Positions 25,890 through 34,918 of a stretch of 64,000 bases of DNA are shown in pieces. How positions within the stretch are numbered: position 1 is the first letter of the stretch; each line of letters starts with the position of its first letter. Under the pieces are notes generated by a model. The model made no database searches, had not been told where the DNA came from, and saw only the letters and a list, made by a program, of their open reading frames with translations. Origin of the DNA: RBC074 sp964470555 (GTDB lineage: Bacteria > Acidobacteriota > Blastocatellia > RBC074); assembly GCA_964470555.1 (NCBI GenBank), contig CAYYDG010000003.1, positions 185,244-249,243 of the forward strand. Reading direction: 5' to 3'. The position numbers and the translations under genes were made by a program.

Positions 25890-26357
25890 TTATGCGGGCA
25901 ATACTTTCACTCGGCGCATTTGTCCATCGCCTTCGCTTTCGGTTTTGATTCCTTCGATGTCAACCAGCGCGGTGTGAATCGCGCGCCGATCCTGGGCGCT
26001 CATCGGATCAAAGACAAACGGAACTTTGCTGGTCTTCACACGCTCGGCAGCTTTTTGCGCCATCAACGCCAGTTCTTCGCGGCGAGCATCGCGGTATCCG
26101 TTGGCGTCGAAATCAATCTGAATGCCTTCGGCAACTGCTTTGGCAAACGCGCGGCGCGCAATGTATTGCAACGCATCCAGCAATTCGGCGTGATGCCCCA
26201 ACAGCAGCGGCAAATCGAACCCTTGAAACGTCACTTCAATCGCATCCGGTTCAGGTTCGGTCACTTCAACCTTAAGATCGAGCGAAGAACGGTCAATCAA
26301 ATCCTTGACGAAAGTTTCCACCTGATCGCGGAGTCCTTCAAAATTGTCTTGTGTCAT
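25890..26357 (-). CDS. jag: Jag/KhpB-type RNA-binding protein (KH-R3H)
   Basis: A 155-residue protein with a KH-like domain at about residues 40-95 (LLGHHAELLDALQYIARRAF) and an R3H domain at about 95-150 (DANGYRDARREELALMAQKAAE ... MSAQDRRAIHTALVD; the R-x-x-x-H pair is present). Jag/KhpB binds RNA and affects cell division and envelope synthesis in Gram-positive bacteria. The N-terminal Jag_N domain is absent, making this a short form. The position between yidC and mnmE is the conserved bacterial arrangement. Confidence 0.9.
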   Translation of the reverse strand: MTQDNFEGLRDQVETFVKDLIDRSSLDLKVEVTEPEPDAIEVTFQGFDLPLLLGHHAELLDALQYIARRAFAKAVAEGIQIDFDANGYRDARREELALMAQKAAERVKTSKVPFVFDPMSAQDRRAIHTALVDIEGIKTESEGDGQMRRVKVLPA

Positions 26358-26384
26358 AACTTGCTCCGATGGTCTACGAATCTC

Positions 26385-28175
26385 TTATGAATTTGCCAGC
26401 GCCTGTCTGGCCTTTTTGCCTTTTGCCGGTGGTTGCGGCGATTGATTGTTTTTCGATGAATCCTCAGTCGCAGGCGGAGGACTCAATTTGTTGATGATAA
26501 ATTGTTGCACGACACCAACCAGGTTGCTGACCATCCAGTACAACACCAAACCGGCGGGCGCCGACCAGAAGAAAAAGTACGTCAACACTGGCGGCATGAT
26601 GTATTGGATTTTCTTCTGCACCGGATCGGCATTCGCCGGAGAAGGCGTCAATGCCGTCTGGGCAATCATCGTTATACACATGACGATTGGCAAGATGTGA
26701 CTTGGGTCGGCAACGGAAAGGTCTTTCACCCAACCGAAAAACGGCGCATTGCGAACTTCGATGGAAACCGTCAACACCGTAAACACTGCCATGAAAAACG
26801 GCATCTGCAACAACAGCGGCAAACATCCCATCAACGGATTGCCTTCCTTCATCAAGGCAATCTGCTCTTTCTGAAGATCGAGCATGCGCGGATCGCTTTT
26901 ATCGAGCTTCTTCATTTTCTCCTGAAGCTCTTTCATCTTCGGCTGCATCAACGCGGCGCGCTTCATGGATTGCGAACTCTTCCAGCGCAAAGGGAAGAAG
27001 AGCATATTCAACAACACAGTCAGCACGACGATTGACCAGCCGAAGTTGTGCGTGAAGGTGTTAATCGCGCGCAATGCCATCAACATAAATTGCGCGATTG
27101 GCTTCAGCATAAATTTCAAAAAGTTCAGCCAGTTGTAACTGACAATGTCTTCCAACTGAGTTCCATTGTCAGGAAGTCCGAATGTCGTGCTGATTTCTTT
27201 CAGCAGCTTCAGGTCTTTCGGTCCGGCGTAAATGTGATTGATTTCGCCGTGATTCAGTTGAACCGCCATTGAAACTTTGCCATCGTTGAGCAGCCGGGAA
27301 GCCGGAGCCGGTTTTGAAGGCACAATCACCATAGCAAAGTAATTATCATCAACTCCGGCCCAGGTGACAGGCGCGGCAATCGGATTCACAGGGAGTTTCA
27401 GGCTGTCGGCGGTTTCGCGCTCTACATCGTTGGCCAAGGCGTATGTAATTTGCGGCGCGTGTTTGTAAATGCTGGTTTCCTTGATGCCGTGGTCGCCAAA
27501 GTTCGGCCCGGCAACGACAAAAAAGTCAACCGGTTGGCCGTTGCGCGTCACGTTCGCGCGAAAATCGAAATCAAACCCGGATGATTTTTCAAAATCCACG
27601 CCCTTGAAAATCAGCGTCTTGGTAGCTTCGATTCCATTGCCGGCATAAAAAAACTCGATTTCTCGTTTTTCATTGCGAGGCAAAACGATTTCCTGCTCGG
27701 CTCCGCTTTTTATTTCAAAAACCGCTGAATTCAGGCTTTGCTCCAGCGCGGAATCGGAAGGAATGTGAAACCGGAACGGCGCGCCGATTTGCTGGGAAAG
27801 TTGCGGCGAAATCAGCGTCACTCCGGTCGGGGCATCAATCGGTTTGCCGTCAGGGAAGTGAGTCATCACCCATTCCGTTATCACCCCCCCCTGATTGGAT
27901 AAATTGGCCGTCCAGAAATCGGTTTTGACTTTGACCTGTCGCAAATCCGCCTGAGTCACTGAAGCGGCAGGCGTCGGATTCACAGGTTGATTGGCCGCAG
28001 CAGTTTGGACAGCGGTCGTTGCAGTCGGCGATGGAGAAGCGGATGGGCTGGCGGTCGTTGCAACCTGTTCCTGTGGAACTTCAGAAACCGGCGGGTAAAA
28101 TTTCGTGTAAAGATAGGACCAGCCAAAAAAAATCGCGGCTGACAAGATCAGAAATAAAATGAGTCTCTTTTCCAT
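26385..28175 (-). CDS. yidC: Membrane protein insertase YidC
   Basis: Inserts proteins into the inner membrane with or without Sec. The 596-residue product has the Gram-negative plan: an N-terminal membrane anchor (residues 1-22), a Pro/Ala/Thr-rich linker, a large periplasmic beta domain (about 70-340), then five membrane segments. Conserved parts include FLLGW-like PLRWKSSQSMKRAALMQPKMKEL, a KEGNPLMGCLPLLLQMPFFM hairpin and LVLYWMVSNLVGVVQQ. The C-terminal tail is basic. It lies between yidD and jag. Confidence 0.96.
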   Translation of the reverse strand: MEKRLILFLILSAAIFFGWSYLYTKFYPPVSEVPQEQVATTASPSASPSPTATTAVQTAAANQPVNPTPAASVTQADLRQVKVKTDFWTANLSNQGGVITEWVMTHFPDGKPIDAPTGVTLISPQLSQQIGAPFRFHIPSDSALEQSLNSAVFEIKSGAEQEIVLPRNEKREIEFFYAGNGIEATKTLIFKGVDFEKSSGFDFDFRANVTRNGQPVDFFVVAGPNFGDHGIKETSIYKHAPQITYALANDVERETADSLKLPVNPIAAPVTWAGVDDNYFAMVIVPSKPAPASRLLNDGKVSMAVQLNHGEINHIYAGPKDLKLLKEISTTFGLPDNGTQLEDIVSYNWLNFLKFMLKPIAQFMLMALRAINTFTHNFGWSIVVLTVLLNMLFFPLRWKSSQSMKRAALMQPKMKELQEKMKKLDKSDPRMLDLQKEQIALMKEGNPLMGCLPLLLQMPFFMAVFTVLTVSIEVRNAPFFGWVKDLSVADPSHILPIVMCITMIAQTALTPSPANADPVQKKIQYIMPPVLTYFFFWSAPAGLVLYWMVSNLVGVVQQFIINKLSPPPATEDSSKNNQSPQPPAKGKKARQALANS

Positions 28176-28245
28176 CTATGAACTCAAAAGCAACGAGACC
28201 TGGGGGAATTCGAGCTTTCTGAAAATACCAATGCGCCAACCGAAG

Positions 28246-28467
28246 TCAGCGCACAGGATCATATCCACCTTCACTGAAAGGATGACAGCGCGATAATCGT
28301 TTCAAGCCGAGCGCCGAACCTTTCCAAAAACCATATTTTCCAATCGCCTCTGCGGCATACTGCGAACAGGTCGGAGTGAAGCGGCAGGCTTGCGGCAATA
28401 AAGGGGAAATCGCCAGCTTGTAACCTCGCAGCAAAAATATGGCTACCCACTTCATTGCCAACCTCAC
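28246..28467 (-). CDS. yidD: Membrane protein insertion efficiency factor YidD
   Basis: A 73-residue member of the YidD/UPF0161 family with LLRGYKLAISPLLPQACRFTPTCSQYA and GLKRLSRCHPFSEGGYDPV; the three conserved cysteines are present. It assists YidC. The GTG start at 28467 shares GTGA with the rnpA stop, so translation is probably coupled. Confidence 0.95.
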   Translation of the reverse strand: MRLAMKWVAIFLLRGYKLAISPLLPQACRFTPTCSQYAAEAIGKYGFWKGSALGLKRLSRCHPFSEGGYDPVR

Positions 28468-28847
28468 AACTGCGTTCTCGAAAATGAGTCGCGGAAGCGC
28501 GCTACGGTTTTTTCCAGAGCATCAACGATTTGCGTGAACTCGGCTCTGACCAGGTCGGATTTTGCGTTGATGACCAGATCACCAGCCAGAGCCGACAAAT
28601 CAACGCGAGTTCTGAGAGCTTCCCTTAACCTGCGTTTGCAACGATTGCGAATGACGGCATTGCCAATTTTTCGTGTGACCGTGATTCCAAGCCGCAACTC
28701 ATTAACGTCGTTTTTCAGAATAAATGCCGAGAAATACGAAGTGTGAAACCTCTGCCCCTGGTCGTAAACTTTGCGAAACTGCTGATTGTTACTCAGCATT
28801 TTGAGCTTCTTCACAGCATTAAGTTCATCCGGCAATTCAATTGGCAA
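28464..28847 (-). CDS. rnpA: Ribonuclease P protein component
   Basis: Protein subunit that helps RNase P RNA process tRNA 5' ends. The 127-residue frame shows QQFRKVYDQGQRFHTSYFS, LGITVTRKIGNAVIRNRCKRRLRE (the RNR motif) and GDLVINAKSDLVRAEF. The start is uncertain: a TTG at 28847, a GTG at 28814 and an ATG at 28799 are all in frame, and none has a good ribosome site. The family usually has 5-10 residues before the QQF segment, which favours 28814 or 28847. Confidence 0.92.
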   Translation of the reverse strand: MPIELPDELNAVKKLKMLSNNQQFRKVYDQGQRFHTSYFSAFILKNDVNELRLGITVTRKIGNAVIRNRCKRRLREALRTRVDLSALAGDLVINAKSDLVRAEFTQIVDALEKTVARFRDSFSRTQL

Positions 28848-28899
28848 TTTGTCAGTGACGAAACACTGGCGGCAATTGGCGATGGTGACGTCTGACGAA

Positions 28900-29043
28900 T
28901 TAGTAATGATGCGGCGTCAAGCGTTTGCGACCTTTGGCGCGACGACGTTTGATGACCAGTCGCCCGGCTTTGGTGCTCATGCGGACGCGAAAGCCATGCG
29001 TCTTCGCACGACGACGATTGTTGGGTTGAAAAGTTCGCTTCAT
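28900..29043 (-). CDS. rpmH: 50S ribosomal protein L34
   Basis: A 47-residue ribosomal protein read directly from the bases: it begins MKRTFQPNNRRRAKTHGF and has the basic GRLVIKRRRAKGRKRL tail. An AAGGAG site lies 8 bases upstream of the ATG. It heads the run rpmH-rnpA-yidD-yidC-jag-mnmE-mnmG-rsmG-parA-parB. A strong promoter lies 50-80 bases upstream. Confidence 0.97.
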   Translation of the reverse strand: MKRTFQPNNRRRAKTHGFRVRMSTKAGRLVIKRRRAKGRKRLTPHHY

Positions 29044-29095
29044 GATCTGTCTCCTTAACTATAGATTGCGTAAAGCACTGATTTTGAAAACGCAG

Positions 29096-29124
29096 AGACT
29101 AACAATCGCCTCTGGGAGTGTCAA
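29096..29124 (-). promoter_or_regulatory. Sigma-70 type promoter for rpmH
   Basis: On the minus strand: TTGACA (29124-29119), a 17-base spacer, then TAGTCT (29101-29096). This predicts a leader of about 45 bases before the rpmH ATG at 29043. Confidence 0.75.
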
Positions 29125-29147
29125 GGAATGCTGCTTGTGGGCGCGTT

Positions 29148-30032
29148 CTATGATCTGCGCTCGACGATGAACCGCGCAATGGATTCCAGCGATTCAGTGT
29201 CCCGTTCGATGTCACGAACAGAGGCCATGGCTTCGCGGCAAAGTCGTTCCGCCATTTCTCGCGCCCCGTGGATTCCGTAAAGCGCCGTGTACGTCGCTTT
29301 GTGACTGGCGGCATCTTTACCGGCGGTTTTGCCTAGTTCTTCGCTGGTCGCAGTTTCGTCCAACAAATCATCCGCAACCTGAAACGCGAGTCCGGCTTTT
29401 TCGCCATAAACGGTCAAAGCCTGCAACTCGGCTTCGCTCGCTCCGCCGAGGATCGCGCCAACGCGAATCGAACAACGAATGAGCGCGCCGGTTTTGCGGC
29501 GATGTATGCTCTCAAGCTGTGCGCCAGTGATCGGTTGCCCTTCGGCCTGCATATCCAACACCTGTCCACCGATCAAAGCGTCTTTCGTGGCCGCCGCATG
29601 AGCGACTTCGGAAATCACTCGCGCCTTTCGTTCCGGATGCGAATTTTCATAATCGGCCAAGGTCACAAACGCCTGAGTCAGCAAAGCATCACCTGCCAGA
29701 ATCGCCATCGCTTCTCCGAATTTGACGTGGCAAGTAGGCAAACCGCGCCGCAGATCGTCGTTGTCCATCGCCGGCAGATCGTCGTGAATCAGCGAATAGG
29801 TGTGGATCATTTCCAGCGCGCTGGCCACTGACAACAACTCTCGTTCGTTGGCGCCGAAAATTTCACCAGCGGCAATGGCCAAAATCGGTCGCAACCGTTT
29901 GCCGCCAGCAAAAACGCTATACCGCATTGCCTGATGAATCGTCTGCGGAATTTCCGTTTCCGCAGGCAGCAACCTATCCAGTTCCACGTCAACCAACCCG
30001 GCTTTGCGTTTGAAATACTGCTTGATGTCCAC
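29148..30032 (-). CDS. ispA: Polyprenyl diphosphate synthase (FPP/GGPP synthase)
   Basis: Condenses isopentenyl diphosphate with allylic diphosphates to C15 or C20 chains. The 294-residue product has GGKRLRPIL near residues 40-48, the first Asp-rich motif DDLPAMDNDDLRRG near 82, and the second, QVADDLLDETATSEELGKTAGKD, near 220. The two-residue insertion in the first motif (DDxxxxD) is the type II/FPP pattern of bacteria. It follows the BNR gene by 6 bases, so they may be co-transcribed. No xseB or dxs is adjacent. Confidence 0.92.
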   Translation of the reverse strand: MDIKQYFKRKAGLVDVELDRLLPAETEIPQTIHQAMRYSVFAGGKRLRPILAIAAGEIFGANERELLSVASALEMIHTYSLIHDDLPAMDNDDLRRGLPTCHVKFGEAMAILAGDALLTQAFVTLADYENSHPERKARVISEVAHAAATKDALIGGQVLDMQAEGQPITGAQLESIHRRKTGALIRCSIRVGAILGGASEAELQALTVYGEKAGLAFQVADDLLDETATSEELGKTAGKDAASHKATYTALYGIHGAREMAERLCREAMASVRDIERDTESLESIARFIVERRS

Positions 30033-30038
30033 GTGCGT

Positions 30039-33000
30039 TTACTTTCCAAAAATCACAGTCGGCGCGTTGTGCTTTTTAAGCGGGTCGTTGACCTTCGGCA
30101 ATTGTTCGCGGATGAACTTTTCGACTTCGGCAACCTTTGTCTGAAACTCCGGTTGTATTTCGTTGAAGAATTCTTTCTGCGCTCTGGTTGGCGCAGCGTT
30201 CACCCCCTGAATGTTGCCAAACAGCGAAGAAAGTTTTTCACTGATCTGTGCTCTGCCGCCGCGCAATCCGCCACCGGCTTCGCCGCCGCCTCTGCCTGTA
30301 AGTTTGGCGATTTCCAAATCAATCTGTTTTATCGAATCGGCAATGCCCGTCACCAGTTCTTTTGATGCATCGGACATCTGCGCTTTGACGGTACGATCAA
30401 TCTGTTGAAGTTGTTCTTTGGCATTGTCCAGCGTTCGCAAAGTCACGTTCACCTTCGACATCATTTCCTGTAACTTCATTGAAAAATCGTATTGTTCCTG
30501 CAACTCGGCAGCAGTCACTTTCACTGTCGGATCAACACCGACCTGAACTTTCTTCTCCTGCGATTTGTCGCCGATCACCAGCTTGATCGTGTAAGCGCCC
30601 GGCAAAACTTCAGGGCCACGGGGGCGGAATCCGAAGCCTCCGCCGAATTGTTCCAACTGTTCTGGCGTCAATTGACGACGCGGCGTTGCACCTTCAATCG
30701 CCAAATCCCACGTCGCGCGGTTGAATCCTTTTTCTTTGGGTATGTTGGCGACTTCACGAATGACTTTTCCCATCGAATCCAAAACCTGAATCTTCGCAGT
30801 CGTTTTGGCGTCAAGTTTGTCTTTCAGGAAATAGGTAATGAGCGCGCCGCTCGGCGGGTTCGGCCCGGCAAAAGGTTTATCGCCGATGCCATACCGCGTG
30901 AAGCGGGTCGTGAAACGAATTGCCGGACGCACGTCAAACAAAGTCGCATCTTTGCCGGCTATGTCGGCGGTCATCTGCTGAATGGCCGTCGCGTCGTCAA
31001 AAATCCAGAATCCGCGCCCGTGCGTAGCCAAAATCAAATCGTTTTCGCGCGGATGCACAACAATGTCGTGAACCGCGACGCGCGGCAGATTTTTCATTCC
31101 CAATTCGATCCAGGTTTTGCCGCCATCATAAGTCGCGTACAACCCCAACTCAGTTCCGGCGTAGAGCAGGTTGGAATTTTTCGGGTCTTCTTTCAGCGCG
31201 TGAACATAAGCTTGCGCGGGCAGATTGCCAGAAATGTTCGTGAAGCTTTTGCCGCCATCGGCGGTTTTGAACACGTAAGGTTTGTAATCGTCCAGCATGT
31301 GCCGGTCGAAGGAAACATAAGCCACGTCGGAGCTCTTTGCCGAAGGTTCAACGTGCGACACTGGCGAGTTCGCGGCCAAGCCGGAAACATTCTTTGTGAT
31401 GTTCGTCCAGGTTTTGCCGCCGTCAGTGGTCAATTGCAAATTGCCGTCGTCGGTTCCCACCCATATAACACCGGCTTTGGCAGGCGATTCGTTCACGCTG
31501 ATGATCGTGCAGTGATATTCAGCCGTCGAGTTTTCGTTGGAAATCGGTCCGCCCGGTTCTTTCAATTTCGCCGGATCGTTGGTCGTCAAATCGTTGCTGA
31601 TCCGTTCCCACGTTTTGCCAAAATCCGCCGATTTGAACAGCACGTTGCCGCCCAGATAAATCGTCGTTTTGTTATGCGGCGAAAACACCAAGGGCGAATT
31701 CCAGTGAAACCGATACTTTTGATTTTCCGCCGCGCCGCCGGAACTGAAGGCATACGGGCGCAACGATTGCTGTTCGCGCGTTCGCATGTCGGTTGTCGTG
31801 ATGTTCCCGCCTTGCGAAAGCGACAAATAAATTTCGGGGTCGTCGGGATGGTTCAACACTTTGAAACCGTCACCGAAGGCAGTCATTCGCCAATCATCAT
31901 TCAAGATGCCGGCGGGTTCGCGCGTCCGCGAAGGGCCAGTCCAACTGCCATTGTCCTGCATACCGCCCATCACGTTGTAAAACGGCAACCGATTGTCGGC
32001 GTAAACGTGATACGGCTGAGCCAGCGGCAGGTTGTTGATGTATTCCCAAGATTCGCCTTGATCGGTGGAAACGGCCACGCCGCCGTCCTGGCCGACCCAC
32101 ATGCGTTTCGGGTTCAATGGATCAATCCACATGGCGTGGTAATCAATGTGAATGCGCGGCGCAATCGGACGAAACGCTCGCCCCCCGTCAATCGAAGAAA
32201 ACAGCGTTGACGAAACGGCGTAAACGCGATTCTCGTTCTGCGGGTCAACGCGCACATCGGTGTAATAAAACCCGCGCGAAACGATGTTCGATTGGCGATA
32301 AACGTTGCGGAAAGTGTCGCCTTTGTCATCGGAACGGAACATTGCGCCCTCTCTTGTTTCAGCTATGACGTAAACGATGTCCGGATTGCTCGGCGCGCAA
32401 CGAACGCCAATGCGTCCTATCAACTTCGGCAATCCGTTGGTCAATTTCGCCCAGGTTCGTCCGCCGTCAATCGAACGAAACACACCGCCTTTTTCGCTGC
32501 CGCTGACAAACGTCCAGGGCTTGCGCTCGAACTTCCAGACTCCGGCATACAGGATGTTCGGATTCGACGGATCAATGTCCATGTCCGAAATCCCATGTTC
32601 GGCGTCCACGAACAACGTCTTCGCCCAGGTCTTGCCGCCGTCGGTAGTCATAAACACGCCGCGCTCTTCGTTCGGACCGAAAATATGTCCGAGAGCGCCA
32701 ACGTAAACGATGTTCGGATTGGTCGGATGAATGACGATGCGCGTGATGTACATCGTATCTTTCAATCCCAGATGTTGCCAGGTTTTGCCGCCATCGGTGG
32801 ATTTATAAACTCCGTCGCCAAACGACACGCTGTTGCGCGGATTGCCTTCGCCGGTGCCAACCCAGATCACATCCGGGTTGTTCGGTTCCAGCGCGATGTC
32901 GCCGATTGACAGAGTGTTTTGCTTTTCAAAAATCGGTTTCCAGGTTACGCCGCCATTTGTCGTCTTCCAGACGCCGCCGTCTGCCGCACCGACAAACACC

Positions 33001-33233
33001 AGATTCGGATTGCCGGGAACGCTTTCGACATCTGCGACACGCCCATCGAAGATCGCCGGGCCAATGCTGCGCCATTCCAGTTGCTCGAAGGTTTTGGAAT
33101 CCACCGCACCATTGGCGGCTGACGTATTGGCAGGATCATTGCTGGCTGAAACCAGGCTGGAAGCAATCGCAAACACGGCTGCGACGGCCAGCAACCACAC
33201 ACGACTGGAAGAAAAGAGACGGCGAATCAACAC
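30039..33233 (-). CDS. Large exported BNR/sortilin-type beta-propeller protein
   Basis: A 1064-residue protein with a signal peptide (residues 1-30). Residues 45-740 hold many Asp-box/BNR units of the form STDGGKTW (for example TTNGGVTW, STDGGKTW, TTDGGKTW, SIDGGRTW, TADGGKSF), which build two beta-propellers as in VPS10/sortilin-like and glycosyl hydrolase-annotated proteins. Residues 790-890 form a beta-sandwich, and the last 150 residues are helical with a GRGGGEAGGG hinge. No catalytic residues can be assigned; the 'glycosyl hydrolase' label used for relatives is not supported here. GTG start at 33233 with AGGAGG seven bases upstream. Confidence 0.85.
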   Translation of the reverse strand: MLIRRLFSSSRVWLLAVAAVFAIASSLVSASNDPANTSAANGAVDSKTFEQLEWRSIGPAIFDGRVADVESVPGNPNLVFVGAADGGVWKTTNGGVTWKPIFEKQNTLSIGDIALEPNNPDVIWVGTGEGNPRNSVSFGDGVYKSTDGGKTWQHLGLKDTMYITRIVIHPTNPNIVYVGALGHIFGPNEERGVFMTTDGGKTWAKTLFVDAEHGISDMDIDPSNPNILYAGVWKFERKPWTFVSGSEKGGVFRSIDGGRTWAKLTNGLPKLIGRIGVRCAPSNPDIVYVIAETREGAMFRSDDKGDTFRNVYRQSNIVSRGFYYTDVRVDPQNENRVYAVSSTLFSSIDGGRAFRPIAPRIHIDYHAMWIDPLNPKRMWVGQDGGVAVSTDQGESWEYINNLPLAQPYHVYADNRLPFYNVMGGMQDNGSWTGPSRTREPAGILNDDWRMTAFGDGFKVLNHPDDPEIYLSLSQGGNITTTDMRTREQQSLRPYAFSSGGAAENQKYRFHWNSPLVFSPHNKTTIYLGGNVLFKSADFGKTWERISNDLTTNDPAKLKEPGGPISNENSTAEYHCTIISVNESPAKAGVIWVGTDDGNLQLTTDGGKTWTNITKNVSGLAANSPVSHVEPSAKSSDVAYVSFDRHMLDDYKPYVFKTADGGKSFTNISGNLPAQAYVHALKEDPKNSNLLYAGTELGLYATYDGGKTWIELGMKNLPRVAVHDIVVHPRENDLILATHGRGFWIFDDATAIQQMTADIAGKDATLFDVRPAIRFTTRFTRYGIGDKPFAGPNPPSGALITYFLKDKLDAKTTAKIQVLDSMGKVIREVANIPKEKGFNRATWDLAIEGATPRRQLTPEQLEQFGGGFGFRPRGPEVLPGAYTIKLVIGDKSQEKKVQVGVDPTVKVTAAELQEQYDFSMKLQEMMSKVNVTLRTLDNAKEQLQQIDRTVKAQMSDASKELVTGIADSIKQIDLEIAKLTGRGGGEAGGGLRGGRAQISEKLSSLFGNIQGVNAAPTRAQKEFFNEIQPEFQTKVAEVEKFIREQLPKVNDPLKKHNAPTVIFGK

Positions 33234-33332
33234 GATGACACCTCCTGGAAATTTGATGAATTGTTGCGTAAATCAGGAAACTAACCGAAAGCGGATGAAA
33301 TCTACTTTGGCTGAGCTTGGTTCGTCAAATTC

Positions 33333-34838
33333 TCAATTCTGCAGTTTCCGCACAATCCGATAAAACTGATCGCTGATGTGTTCCAGTTCGTAACTACGGC
33401 GAATCATTTCCAAGCCGGCGGCTTCACGGCTGTTTTCACGGACGCCGGTTTGCCAGATTTCGGGATCGAAATCTACGAAGACTTCCCGACCGGCGTAAAA
33501 GAAATCGTCAATCGCTTTGTCCAGTTTGTCGTCCGGCCAACCGGAACCGGGCGAAATCAAACGCCAGTACGGTTGAACTCCGATAGAAGCGAAGTAATGA
33601 ATCAACGGGGAGCGTTGGCCAACAATGAACCCCGAGTTCCACGGCAACGGTTCGACTTTGGCGATGAAGCGCAACGCAGCATTGGCATTCCATTCGGCGC
33701 TGTAAAGTTGTTTGGCTTCGTAATTCCAGGTGGCTTTGGTGAGCGCGATCAAAGCGAGCAACAGAATCGCTCCGCGAACCGGGCGGCGTTTCATCAGTTC
33801 AGCCAGACACCATCCGCTGACGGGCGCCAGTCCCAGTAATCCGGTCAGCAGATAACGCGGATTGACTGGCAAATCGTGGTTGGCTAACAGAACTAAATCA
33901 GCCAGCAATCCGCAAAGTCCAAACAACCACAGCAATCGCAAAGGTCGTTTTGTCGTCAGCCAAATCAACGCCAGCGGTGACAACAATGCGACTGTTGCCG
34001 AACAAATAAAGCCAAATTTGCCGAAGAACCAAAGATTGTTGATCGAAACCGGAAACCGCCGCCGCTCTTCGGCGCTCAAACCGTACCAATTCGTCACCGC
34101 ATCCAGGTACAAATTCCCTTCGTACAAATACCAGAACATCATTCCGCTGGATGCAGCCAACACCGTCAACATCAATGACAGCACAATCATTCGCCACTTC
34201 ACGCCATACACCCAAGCCGCCAATGCAATAAACGGAAAATAAAAGACCGCGAATTCGCGCACGTTGGCGCTCAACCCAACCAGAAACGCCGCAACCAGAA
34301 ACCTGCCCAAATTCCCTGCTCGCAAACTTCGCAATATCCACCACAACGACCAACTCAACATCAGAAAGCCGGGAATCTCACTCATCGCGCGTCCGCTAAA
34401 GGTGATGAAATACGGCGACGCAGCGACAATCAATGCTCCGAAGAATGCTGCCAGTCTGCTCGCCGAAAGTTCCTTGCACAAAGCGTAAATACCAGTGATG
34501 GCGATCCCGGTTTGCGCGATGACTCCGTATCGCAGCAGCAAGTAAGCTTGCTCCGTTGGCCAGTCGAGCCAACGATGGGCGATTCGCCACAACAAATGGT
34601 TGTAGCCCAGAAACAACGCTCGTCCCAATCCGAGCACGGAATACTTCCCTTCAACGACAGCGCTGGTGTAATCGAATCCGTCCCAATCGGAAATGAACCG
34701 GTCTTGATACTTCCAGGCAAGCCACCACGAAATGCAGGCCAGCGGCAGCCAGAGATAGAAATCGTTTTTCCAGTCGGTAGGTGGTTGGTGGTTGGTGGTT
34801 GGTTGGCGGTGATAGGTGGTCGGTAGTTGGTCAATCAT
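33333..34838 (-). CDS. Membrane glycosyltransferase, GT39/PMT-like
   Basis: A 501-residue protein with about ten membrane segments. The first loop carries SDWDGFDYTSAVVEGKY, an acidic motif in the place where GT39/ArnT-family proteins hold catalytic Asp, and PYFITFSGRAMSEIPGFLML resembles their second loop. Such enzymes move a sugar from a polyprenyl phosphate to an acceptor outside the membrane; the substrate here is unknown. Residues 5-21 (LPTTYHRQPTTNHQPPT) are encoded by intergenic repeat G, so the true start may be later or the repeat has expanded into the gene. No ribosome site is visible. Confidence 0.7.
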   Translation of the reverse strand: MIDQLPTTYHRQPTTNHQPPTDWKNDFYLWLPLACISWWLAWKYQDRFISDWDGFDYTSAVVEGKYSVLGLGRALFLGYNHLLWRIAHRWLDWPTEQAYLLLRYGVIAQTGIAITGIYALCKELSASRLAAFFGALIVAASPYFITFSGRAMSEIPGFLMLSWSLWWILRSLRAGNLGRFLVAAFLVGLSANVREFAVFYFPFIALAAWVYGVKWRMIVLSLMLTVLAASSGMMFWYLYEGNLYLDAVTNWYGLSAEERRRFPVSINNLWFFGKFGFICSATVALLSPLALIWLTTKRPLRLLWLFGLCGLLADLVLLANHDLPVNPRYLLTGLLGLAPVSGWCLAELMKRRPVRGAILLLALIALTKATWNYEAKQLYSAEWNANAALRFIAKVEPLPWNSGFIVGQRSPLIHYFASIGVQPYWRLISPGSGWPDDKLDKAIDDFFYAGREVFVDFDPEIWQTGVRENSREAAGLEMIRRSYELEHISDQFYRIVRKLQN

Positions 34839-34914
34839 TTGGTTTTTGATGGTTGGCGACTGGCAGTCGGCGACGTTTTAACACCGGCCACCGACCACCA
34901 ACCACCAACCACCA
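34776..34914. repeat. Intergenic word hairpin G (GGTGGTTG words)
   Basis: Left part (34776-34830) is a degenerate run of GGTGGTTGGTGG words; right part (34882-34914) is CCGACCACCAACCACC. The left part forms the 5' end of the glycosyltransferase gene and encodes a Pro/Thr/Asn/His-rich stretch. Confidence 0.8.
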
Positions 34915-34918
34915 AAGA

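Noticed and set aside
30492..32210. 572-residue plus-strand frame opposite the BNR protein
   Set aside because: Mirror of repeated Asp-box codons; no family pattern and no ribosome site.
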